Assembly: GCA_023150495.1 (NCBI GenBank)
Contig: JAKLKT010000260.1
Coordinates: 1-5,167 of the forward strand
Origin: Planctomycetota bacterium
Lineage (GTDB): Bacteria > Planctomycetota > PLA2
DNA: 5,167 nt
Reading direction: 5' to 3'
Shown here: positions 1-5,167 of the stretch, one piece after another
Position numbering within the stretch: the stretch's first letter is position 1
Layout: every line of letters begins with the position of its first letter
Position numbers and translations under genes: made by a program
The notes under the pieces: model-generated
What the model was told of the DNA's origin: nothing
The model's database searches: none
The model's input: the letters and a program-made list of their open reading frames with translations, nothing else

Positions 1-1343
1 CCGCGCCGCGCCGACTCGACCTCCGCGCGCGCGTGGTCGAGGAGCTCGGATGCCTGCTGCTCGACGCGCCCCTCGGTCTGCCAGCGGCGGAGCGCCTGCG
101 CGACCTCGGCGGCCGACGCGAACCGCTCCTCGCGCTTCCGCGCGAGCGCCTTCGCGCACGCGCGCGAGAGCTCCTCGGGGATCGCCTCGTCGATCTCGTG
201 CGCATGCGGCGGATCGGTCTCGAGCACGTGCTGCACGTACTCGAGGAAGGTCTTGAACCGGAACGGCAGCCGGCCGGTCAGGATCTCGAAGAGGATCGCG
301 CCGAGGCTGTAGACGTCGCTCCGCTCGTCCACCTCCCCGGTGCGGCCGAGCGACGCCTCGGGCGAGATGTAGCCCGCCGTTCCCATCGCGCCCGCGACGG
401 TCCGGAGGTCCGTCGCCGCGCGCAGCTCGTCGACGCGCGCACGCCACACGCCGCCGCTGACGTCCGGCCGCCCGCGCGTCTTCGCGAGGCCCCAGTCGAG
501 CACGACCGCCTCGCCGAACTCGCCGAGCGCGATGTTCTCGGGCTTCAGGTCGCGGTGGACGATCCCTTTCGCGTGCGCGTACGCGATCGTGTCGCAGACC
601 TTGAGGAACGGCTCGAGGAGGGTCAGGCGAGCGTCGAGGTGCTGCGCGTCGCGGATCGCCGCCGCGAGCGTCCGCTCCCCGCGCACGTAGCGCATCGTGT
701 AGTAGGGGATCCCGGCCTCGGTGCGGCCGAGCTCGTAGACGGGCACGATCCCCGGGTGCTCCATCGCGCCCGTGACCCACGCCTCCTGGAGGAAGCGGAC
801 GGTCAGCTCCTCGTAGGCGCGCGAGCTCTCCTCCCCGCCCGAGGGCGGCGTGGCATGCAGGGGGGTCTCGGGGGCGGCGGCGTCCTTCGGCGCGGCGGGG
901 TCCGGGCGCACCATCTTGAACGCCACCCGACGGTTCATCTCGGTGTCGAGAGCGAGGTAGACGAGCCCCATGCCGCCCTTGCCGACGACCGTGAAGTCCT
1001 TGTACCGGCCGGGCGGGATCGTGCGCAGCGGCGCGCGCGCGGGCACGCCCTCGACCGACCCGGGCGAGAAGCTCTGGTGGAGGGTGCCGTCCACGCCGCC
1101 GCGCCGCGCGACCGCCGCCGCGGCGTCCCCCGACTCGCCGACGATCCGCGCGACCTCCCGCTCGACGGCGGCGCGCGCGATGGAGTCGAGGACGCCCTCG
1201 CGGACGAGCGCGTCCGCGAGCCCCGCGCCGCCGTCGGCCTTCCAGAACGCCTCGATCGCCGACGCGAGCCGCGCCGGCTCGGCGGCCCCGAGCGCGACCG
1301 CGACGTCCGCGAAGAGGAGGTCCCTCGCCCGTGCCGTGTCCAC
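1..1343 (-). CDS. Serine/threonine protein kinase, PknB-like, with N-terminal helical module (3' end outside window)
   Basis: This gene encodes a eukaryote-type Ser/Thr protein kinase that should phosphorylate proteins with ATP; its target is unknown. 447 residues are visible and the C-terminus lies beyond the left edge. Residues 1 to about 110 form an alanine-rich helical module. The kinase domain runs from about 115 to 420. It shows the glycine loop GKGGMG (121-126), the ATP lysine K143 in VAFKMV, helix C glutamate E187 in RFLQEA, the catalytic loop HRDLKPEN (263-270), the metal-binding D283 in DWG instead of DFG, GTAGYISPE (321-329) and RSDVYSLG (341-348). A 40-residue Pro/Ala-rich loop separates K143 from helix C. 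Residues after 424 look like the start of a coiled coil. The GTG at 1343 is the only conventional start after the in-frame TGA at 1398-1400; no Shine-Dalgarno precedes it. The family usually continues with repeats or a membrane anchor, which cannot be seen here. All catalytic residues are present, so it is probably active. It lies 54 bases downstream of a damaged gene and may share its transcript. Confidence 0.93.
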   Translation of the reverse strand, partial: MDTARARDLLFADVAVALGAAEPARLASAIEAFWKADGGAGLADALVREGVLDSIARAAVEREVARIVGESGDAAAAVARRGGVDGTLHQSFSPGSVEGVPARAPLRTIPPGRYKDFTVVGKGGMGLVYLALDTEMNRRVAFKMVRPDPAAPKDAAAPETPLHATPPSGGEESSRAYEELTVRFLQEAWVTGAMEHPGIVPVYELGRTEAGIPYYTMRYVRGERTLAAAIRDAQHLDARLTLLEPFLKVCDTIAYAHAKGIVHRDLKPENIALGEFGEAVVLDWGLAKTRGRPDVSGGVWRARVDELRAATDLRTVAGAMGTAGYISPEASLGRTGEVDERSDVYSLGAILFEILTGRLPFRFKTFLEYVQHVLETDPPHAHEIDEAIPEELSRACAKALARKREERFASAAEVAQALRRWQTEGRVEQQASELLDHARAEVESARR

Positions 1344-1397
1344 AGGGCTGAAATCGTACGCGACCCGCGTCGGAAGGAGGGGGGCGGGGGGGGAGGA
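1344..1397 (-). other. Pyrimidine-rich spacer before the kinase start
   Basis: This 54-base gap separates the stop of the preceding gene from the kinase GTG. Read in the direction of transcription, bases 1397-1372 are almost only C and T, including runs of eight and six C separated by one G. The tract contains TCCTCC and CTCCTTCC, which resemble the 3' tail of 16S rRNA and not its complement, so it cannot act as a ribosome binding site. No hairpin terminator is visible. The C8 run is a likely place for replication slippage or sequencing error, but it lies outside both reading frames. Confidence 0.5.
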
Positions 1398-1736
1398 TCA
1401 GCAGAGACAGGTCCGCAGGTCGACCACCACCTCGGACGTCCTTCCGTCATGGACGTCGACCTCGATCTCCGGCATCGCCTTCCATCCCTCGATGCGGTCC
1501 ACGCGCAGGCGGTGCCTGCCGGGCTCCACGCTCTCGAACGTCGCGCCCCCGTCCGAGGCGACGGCCTCGCGCCCGTCGAGCCGGACCCGGACGCCGTTCG
1601 CGCCGTACGGCCTGCCGGACACCTCGAAGCGGACGCGGACGGCGGACGGGAGCGGCCGAAGCGTCCGGTCGAGCGCGATCTCCGTGCGCGCGTCGAGCCC
1701 GAGGGCCTCCCGGAACTCCTTCTCCGCGCGGTCCAC
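1398..1736 (-). CDS. Hypothetical protein, beta-rich C-terminal domain (second half of a frameshifted gene)
   Basis: This 112-residue frame begins at a GTG and ends in TGA, with the C-terminus DLRTCLC. I do not recognise the family. After a short helical stretch (AEKEFREALGLD) there are alternating hydrophobic strands with turns: RVRFEVSG, NGVRVRLDGREAV, ATFESVEPGRHRLRVD and EIEVDVHDGRTSEVVVDL. The pattern of a strand, 'DGG', then 'VEPGRHRLRV' resembles the transthyretin-like or carboxypeptidase-regulatory sandwich found as an add-on in many exported proteins; this fold is an inference. The third positions are strongly G/C, so the frame is real. The GTG is probably not the true start, because the same coding signal continues upstream in a frame shifted by one base. 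I read this as the C-terminal half of one gene whose N-terminal half lies at 1737-2037. It sits between a ketoacyl synthase and a kinase on the same strand. Confidence 0.6.
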   Translation of the reverse strand: MDRAEKEFREALGLDARTEIALDRTLRPLPSAVRVRFEVSGRPYGANGVRVRLDGREAVASDGGATFESVEPGRHRLRVDRIEGWKAMPEIEVDVHDGRTSEVVVDLRTCLC

Positions 1737-2037
1737 GACGGCCTCGCGGCCGCTCCGGCTTCCCCTTCCCGCGCCGGCCGAAGTGGAAGACCGTGAAGTC
1801 GGCCGGAGGGGGGCCGAAGAACCTCGTCCAGTTCGCCGGGACCTCGGCGAAGAACCTGACGTCGTCCGCGTCCGTCGGGTTCTCGCGCAGCGCGAACTGC
1901 GTGTAGCGGAGGTTCGTCTTCCCGCGGAGGCGGCGCTCCCGCCACCGCACGGGGACCGCGAGCTTCAGCGCGCCCGCCTCGACCGTGGGCGCCTCGTCGG
2001 CGCCCGCGGGGAGCGGCGGCCCCCGGAGCCCCCCCGG
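1737..2037 (-). pseudogene. N-terminal half of the frameshifted gene, no clear start codon
   Basis: Coding pattern starts directly after the synthase stop and in the same frame. All 29 codons between that TGA and the GTG at 1950 end in G or C, and A/T bases there sit mainly at second positions. The encoded segment includes KLAVPVRWRERRL, LRYTQFALRENPTDADDVRF and ANWTRFFGPPPADFTVFHFG. It looks like a folded beta-rich domain but I cannot name it. After FHFGRRGKGK the frame turns into an Arg/Pro/Gly-rich sequence typical of an out-of-frame reading and runs on to 1447 without meaning, while the downstream protein continues one base over. Removing one G from the GGGG at 1762-1765 joins the halves into 183 residues from the GTG, or 212 if counted from the synthase stop. 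There is no ATG in this stretch, and the GTG at 1950 has no Shine-Dalgarno. It may be a pseudogene or an intact gene with assembly errors. Confidence 0.55.
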
Positions 2038-3171
2038 TCAGGCCGGCACGAAGGCGACCGCGCCGTAGAGGTAGCCCGCGCCGATCGACGGCAGCACCAC
2101 GAGCTCGCCGCGCCGGATCGGATCCCTGTGCTCGTGGATCCTGAGGATCCTCTCCGTCGTCGGCTCGCGGTCGACGAGCAGGTTCCCGTGGCGGTACGCG
2201 TAGTCGAGCGCGATCATGTTGCTCGCGGCGCTGATGTTGCCCACGCGGTAGATCGTCTTCGTCACCTTCTCCGCCGGCAGGTCGAGCTTCTTCGCGAGGC
2301 CGTCCACGATCCGCCCGTTCGCCTGGTGCGGGATCACCCGCATCCGCGCGCGGAGCTCGTCCCACTCCGCGCCCTCCGGCTCGCCGTCGTACCCGAGCAC
2401 GCGCAGCACGCTGTTGCGCATCGCGTTCACGGCGCTCCGGAGCACCGCCGGGCCCGATACCATCTTCAGGAACGGCTTCTCCATCTGCGCGGGGCTGCCG
2501 TTCCGCGACGGGACGCACACCTTGCCCGTGAAGGGCAGGTTCGCGTTCTCCATCGTGATGTTGTCCCAGTTGAAGTCGTGGCCGAGGTAGGGGGGCAGCA
2601 TGCCGCCCTCCGACTTCCCGACGTGGCCCATCACGACCGCGCCCGCGCCGTCGCCGAAGAGGATCGCGGTCAGGGGGTCGGCGAAGTCGAGCGTGGGGGA
2701 GATCGTCTCGGAGCCCGTGACGAGGACGCGCTTCATCGCGCCCGACGCGAGCATCCCGTAGGCGAGCGCCATCCCGTAGACCGATCCCGCGCACGCCCCG
2801 GTGAGCGTGAAGGACGGAGTCGCGTGCGCGCCGATCCCCTTCGCGACGAGCACGTGGTCGCCCGGCACGCAGGCCGACGGCGTGAACGACGCGTGGATGA
2901 TCAGGTCGAGCTCGGAGGGCTTCACGCCCGCCATCTCGAGCGCGCGCTTCGAGGCCTCCGCCGCCATGTAGCCGGCGTGCTCGTCGTTGCTCTCGATGAA
3001 CCGCCGCTCGTGGATGTGCGTGACGCGGTCCACCCACGTCGAGAAGTCGCCCGAGTGCGCCTCGTCGTAGTTCGAGATGAGATCCCTGAGCGCGCCGTTC
3101 GAGACGACGCGGGCGGGGAGGTAGGAGCCGGTGCCGAGGACGGCGACCGACCGGTTGAGAGCAGCTTTCAT
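2038..3171 (-). CDS. 3-oxoacyl-ACP synthase III family protein (FabH-like ketoacyl synthase)
   Basis: This thiolase-fold enzyme of 377 residues should catalyse decarboxylative Claisen condensation of an acyl-CoA or acyl-thioester with malonyl-ACP (or malonyl-CoA) in the cytoplasm. The triad is complete: Cys127 in LTGACAGSVYGM, His282 in IPHQANGR and Asn312 in VGNISAASN. Other family marks are GTGSYLPARVVSN (13-25), HASFTPSACVPGD (93-105), FGDGAGAVVMG (172-182) and the C-terminal loop PSIGAGYLYGAV (361-372). It is about 50-60 residues longer than a typical FabH, mostly through extra sequence between FGDGAGAVV and the active-site His (roughly 186-275), and also near residues 30-60. The ATG at 3171 gives the conserved beta strand right after the N-terminus; upstream in-frame sequence is not protein-like. 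The start has no Shine-Dalgarno; the preceding bases are pyrimidine-rich. A promoter lies at 3191-3219. It is either the fatty-acid initiation enzyme or a specialised relative for a secondary or unusual lipid, and the sequence does not decide which. Confidence 0.95.
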   Translation of the reverse strand: MKAALNRSVAVLGTGSYLPARVVSNGALRDLISNYDEAHSGDFSTWVDRVTHIHERRFIESNDEHAGYMAAEASKRALEMAGVKPSELDLIIHASFTPSACVPGDHVLVAKGIGAHATPSFTLTGACAGSVYGMALAYGMLASGAMKRVLVTGSETISPTLDFADPLTAILFGDGAGAVVMGHVGKSEGGMLPPYLGHDFNWDNITMENANLPFTGKVCVPSRNGSPAQMEKPFLKMVSGPAVLRSAVNAMRNSVLRVLGYDGEPEGAEWDELRARMRVIPHQANGRIVDGLAKKLDLPAEKVTKTIYRVGNISAASNMIALDYAYRHGNLLVDREPTTERILRIHEHRDPIRRGELVVLPSIGAGYLYGAVAFVPA

Positions 3172-3190
3172 CGGCGGAGGGGAGAGGGCC

Positions 3191-3219
3191 ACTATATCCC
3201 CATGTCGGCAGACCCGCAA
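3191..3219 (-). promoter_or_regulatory. Sigma70-type promoter of the ketoacyl synthase
   Basis: On the minus strand a -35-like TTGCGG (3219-3214) is followed by exactly 17 bases and then TATAGT (3196-3191), five of six matches to the -10 consensus. The TATAGT is part of a conspicuous A/T-rich patch in otherwise G/C-rich DNA. Transcription would begin around 3184, leaving a leader of about 13 bases before the ATG at 3171, with no Shine-Dalgarno. The promoter was found by eye and has not been tested. Confidence 0.6.
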
Positions 3220-3276
3220 CGCGGCCGGGAGGGCGGGTTTTCGGACGCCCCTGTCGCCCGGATTGCCTATCCTTGC

Positions 3277-3280
3277 GAGG
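3277..3280 (+). promoter_or_regulatory. Ribosome binding site of the AddB-like gene
   Basis: GAGG lies five bases before the ATG at 3286. It supports that ATG as the start and is the only recognisable Shine-Dalgarno site in the window; the three leftward genes or fragments lack one. Confidence 0.6.
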
Positions 3281-3285
3281 CTTTC

Positions 3286-5167
3286 ATGGCGCGCCGACTG
3301 CTGCTCGGCCGGGCCGGGACCGGCAAGACGCACCACTGCCTCGCGCGGCTCGCGGAGGCCCTCGAGGCGGGGAGAAAGGCGCTCCTCCTCGTCCCGACCT
3401 ACTCGCAGGCGGAGCACCTCCGCTACCTCCTCCTCGACCGCGCGCAGGGCCTCGGCGACCGCGCCGTCGAGACCTTCGAGACGCTCGCGGAGGACGTGAC
3501 GCGCCTCCGCCTGCGCGACCTCGTCCGCCCCGCCGCGAAGGACCGCCTCGCCGGCCGCGCGCTCGAGACGGCGTTCCCCGAGGCCGCCCTCCAGCCGGGG
3601 CTCCGCGCGGAGTTCCTCTCCGCGGTCAAGGAGATCAAGGAGCAGGGCGAGGATCCCCTCGGCCGCGCGCGCGCGCACTTCGCCGACGGCTCGCGCGGCC
3701 GGCGCCTCTTCGATGCCTTCGCGCGGTACCGGGAGCTCCTCCCGCCCGCCTTCGACCACGAGGACCTGCTCCTCGCGTGCCGCGACCGGCTGCGCGAGCG
3801 CGCCCCCGCCCTCGATCTGCTGCTCGTCGACGGGTTCCACGACTTCACGGCCGTCCAGCGGCAGATCGTCGAGCTCCTCGCGGCGGCCGCGAGGGAGACC
3901 GTCGTCACGCTGCCGATCGACCCTCTCGACCGCGCGCACCCGATCTTCCGGACCGCGGCGCGCACGCTCGGCACGTTCCGGGGCTACGCCGAGGAGGCGC
4001 TCGCCGGCAACCGCCGCGCGTCGGGGGGCCTCGCCGCGATCGAGCGCGACCTGTTCACGAAGGAGGGGGGGCTCGGGGGCGCCGAGCTCCTCGTCTGCCC
4101 CTCCGAGGAGGACGAGGCGGACCGGCTCGCGCGCCTCGTCGCGCGGTCGGCGCGGCCGTACCACGAGTTCCTCCTCGTCCGCCGCTCGTTCGACGGCCTC
4201 CACGACCTCTACCGCGCCGCGTTCCGCCGCCACGCCGTGCCGCTCCGCTTCTTCTCGCGCGAGGGGTTCGAGGGCACCCCCGCGGCCCGCGCGGCGGGGC
4301 TCTGGCTCCGGGCGATCGCGGGAGAGCGCCTCGAGCCGAGGGAGGCGCTGCCGCTCTTCCGCTCGCCCTACTACCTCGAGCGGCCGCAGGCCGACCGCGT
4401 GGACGAGCTCGCGCGCGACCTCGCGGACCCGCGGGAGGAGCGCAAGGTCCCCGAGGGCTGGCTCCCGGCCGGCAAGGGGCCGCTCGCCGTGCTCATGAAG
4501 CGCCAGCTCGGCCTCAAGGACGCGCTCGAGCTCACGCCCGACGGCGACGGCGACCTCTCGCGCGCCGCCGCGTTCTTCGAGATGCTCGGGAAGGAGGCGG
4601 AGGCGGTCGAGTCGCTCCCGCTCGCCGAGGCGGCGGCGCAGGTCCTCGGCCGGCTGCCGCTCCTCGAGAAGCCCCCCCGCGACCGGCGCCACGACTGCGT
4701 CTACGCGGTCGACGCGAGTGACGCGCGCCAGTGGGAGAAGCCGGTCGTGCTGGTGGCGGGCCTCACGTCCGACTCGTTCCCGCGGCAGGTGCGGCAGGAC
4801 CTCTTCCTGAGGGACGAGGAGCGAGAGGCATTCGCGGACGCGCGCGGCTTCCATCTGCCGCTCCGCGCCCGCCGGGAGGACGAGGAGCGCTACCTCTTCT
4901 ACGTGGCCGTCACGCGCGCGCGGGAGCGGCTCGTGCTCTCCTACCCCGCGTACGACGAGCAGGGGGTCCCCCGCGCCCCCTCCCCCTACCTCGAGGACTT
5001 CGACCGCTGCGACGAGCGGCGGATCGAGATCTCCGAGCAGTACGCGCAGCCGGGCGACGCCCTTTCGCGCGACGACCTCCTCCCGATCGTCGCCGACGGG
5101 CTCGTCCGCGGCGACGCGCTCGCGGCGGCCTTGCACGGCCTCGGTGCCGTCGACCGCGACCTCCTCG
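3286..5167 (+). CDS. AddB-like helicase-nuclease, superfamily I helicase region (3' end outside window)
   Basis: 627 residues of a large protein are visible; it reads through the right edge without a stop. It resembles the AddB subunit of the AddAB complex, which resects double-strand DNA ends for recombination. The Walker A motif GRAGTGKT (8-15) lies at the very N-terminus as in AddB, followed by LLLVPTYSQAEHL (about 37-49) and VETFETLAEDV (about 62-72). LLLVDGFHDFTAVQRQ (around 181) matches in position and wording the Walker B-like YVDGFYQFTP of Bacillus AddB, recalled from memory. FLLVRRSFDGL and VPLRFFSREGF suggest the second helicase domain. The segment VDASDARQWEKPVVLVAGL (475-493) stands where UvrD-type helicases have motif V and departs from that consensus. 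EERYLFYVAVTRARERLVLSYP (533-554) is motif VI-like. AddB proteins end in a PD-(D/E)XK nuclease, often with an iron-sulfur cluster; that part would lie outside the window. The start is supported by GAGG at 3277-3280. It could instead be a stand-alone PD-(D/E)XK family helicase-nuclease without an AddA partner. Confidence 0.88.
   Translation, partial: MARRLLLGRAGTGKTHHCLARLAEALEAGRKALLLVPTYSQAEHLRYLLLDRAQGLGDRAVETFETLAEDVTRLRLRDLVRPAAKDRLAGRALETAFPEAALQPGLRAEFLSAVKEIKEQGEDPLGRARAHFADGSRGRRLFDAFARYRELLPPAFDHEDLLLACRDRLRERAPALDLLLVDGFHDFTAVQRQIVELLAAAARETVVTLPIDPLDRAHPIFRTAARTLGTFRGYAEEALAGNRRASGGLAAIERDLFTKEGGLGGAELLVCPSEEDEADRLARLVARSARPYHEFLLVRRSFDGLHDLYRAAFRRHAVPLRFFSREGFEGTPAARAAGLWLRAIAGERLEPREALPLFRSPYYLERPQADRVDELARDLADPREERKVPEGWLPAGKGPLAVLMKRQLGLKDALELTPDGDGDLSRAAAFFEMLGKEAEAVESLPLAEAAAQVLGRLPLLEKPPRDRRHDCVYAVDASDARQWEKPVVLVAGLTSDSFPRQVRQDLFLRDEEREAFADARGFHLPLRARREDEERYLFYVAVTRARERLVLSYPAYDEQGVPRAPSPYLEDFDRCDERRIEISEQYAQPGDALSRDDLLPIVADGLVRGDALAAALHGLGAVDRDLL

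Larger units (their letters stand above)
3172..3285. other. Divergent intergenic region between ketoacyl synthase and AddB-like gene
   Basis: This 114-base gap carries the start regions of both divergent genes. The leftward promoter at 3191-3219 is clear. For the rightward gene I see no convincing -35/-10 pair: TATATC at 3193-3198 would give a long leader, and TATCCT at 3268-3273 would place the start site almost on the ribosome binding site and lacks a -35. No strong inverted repeat suggesting an operator was seen. Confidence 0.6.

Noticed and set aside
33..1796. A 587-codon open frame on the plus strand opposite the kinase.
   Set aside because: It is Arg/Glu/Pro-rich and low in complexity, with no motif. 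The opposite strand encodes a kinase with all catalytic motifs in order. Long antisense frames are expected at this G+C content.
2038..2040. Readthrough or recoding of the synthase TGA, since coding pattern continues in frame after it.
   Set aside because: The synthase ends at the normal family C-terminus (GAGYLYGAVAF plus a few residues). No selenocysteine-type hairpin is evident, and other TGA codons act as stops here. A separate gene with a hidden start is simpler.
2121..2160. Repeated GGATCC within the synthase as a possible regulatory or restriction-linked repeat.
   Set aside because: It lies within conserved coding sequence and follows from Arg-Ile-Leu/Asp-Pro-Ile codon choice.
935..3037. 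A 700-codon minus-strand frame across synthase, broken gene and kinase.
   Set aside because: Over the synthase it is out of frame with the catalytic triad and is Arg/Gly-rich. Only its last few residues resemble a kinase glycine loop, by shifted translation.
3193..3198. TATATC as a plus-strand -10 element for the AddB-like gene.
   Set aside because: It has no -35 at the right distance, and the same A/T-rich patch is better explained by the leftward promoter.
3273..4721. Other long open plus-strand frames overlapping the AddB-like gene (3273-4721 and 3713-4498).
   Set aside because: Both are Arg/Ala/Pro- or Arg/Ser-rich and lack motifs, while the frame starting at 3286 has helicase motifs in the expected order and a ribosome binding site.
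3172..5136. An in-frame minus-strand extension of the synthase, open for over 600 codons upstream of its ATG.
   Set aside because: It lies opposite the AddB-like gene, has Arg/Glu-rich by-product composition, and the synthase fold begins right at the ATG at 3171, with a promoter just upstream.
1..5167. tRNA or rRNA genes, CRISPR arrays, insertion sequences, phage genes or a defence island.
   Set aside because: No repeat-spacer pattern, terminal inverted repeats, transposase motifs or RNA-gene signatures were seen. The AddB-like helicase-nuclease alone is not evidence for a defence system.

Overview
The window is very G+C-rich DNA, with third codon positions almost always G or C. It comes from a bacterium that I would place in Planctomycetota or a similar high-G+C group such as Acidobacteriota or Myxococcota. 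The best clue is the kinase at the left end. It has a roughly 110-residue helical N-terminal module ahead of the catalytic domain, a DWG in place of DFG, and phrases such as HPGIVPVYELG, a build I associate from memory with planctomycete-type Ser/Thr kinases. This placement is an inference.

Layout: two transcription units diverge from a 114-base intergenic region (3172-3285). Leftward (minus strand) are a FabH-like ketoacyl synthase (3171-2038), then a damaged or frameshifted gene of unknown function (2037-1398), then a Ser/Thr protein kinase (1343 to beyond the left edge). Rightward (plus strand) is the N-terminal two thirds or so of an AddB-like helicase-nuclease (3286 to beyond the right edge). 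The kinase and the AddB-like gene both run off the window. The other long open frames are antisense or out-of-frame by-products of the base composition.

The synthase has a complete Cys-His-Asn triad and should condense an acyl thioester with a malonyl unit, either in fatty-acid initiation or in a side pathway. A good sigma70-type promoter lies just upstream of it and implies a very short leader without a Shine-Dalgarno site. The AddB-like protein has an intact Walker A motif and a Walker B-like motif and would act on double-strand DNA ends. It has no visible functional link to the leftward genes.

The most unusual region is between synthase and kinase. Coding signal begins immediately after the synthase stop, in the same frame and with no start codon. 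It then switches frame by one base near a GGGG run and ends in a beta-rich domain. This is either a decaying gene or homopolymer errors in the assembly. I did not find a convincing new multi-gene system. No RNA gene, CRISPR array, insertion sequence or terminator hairpin is visible.
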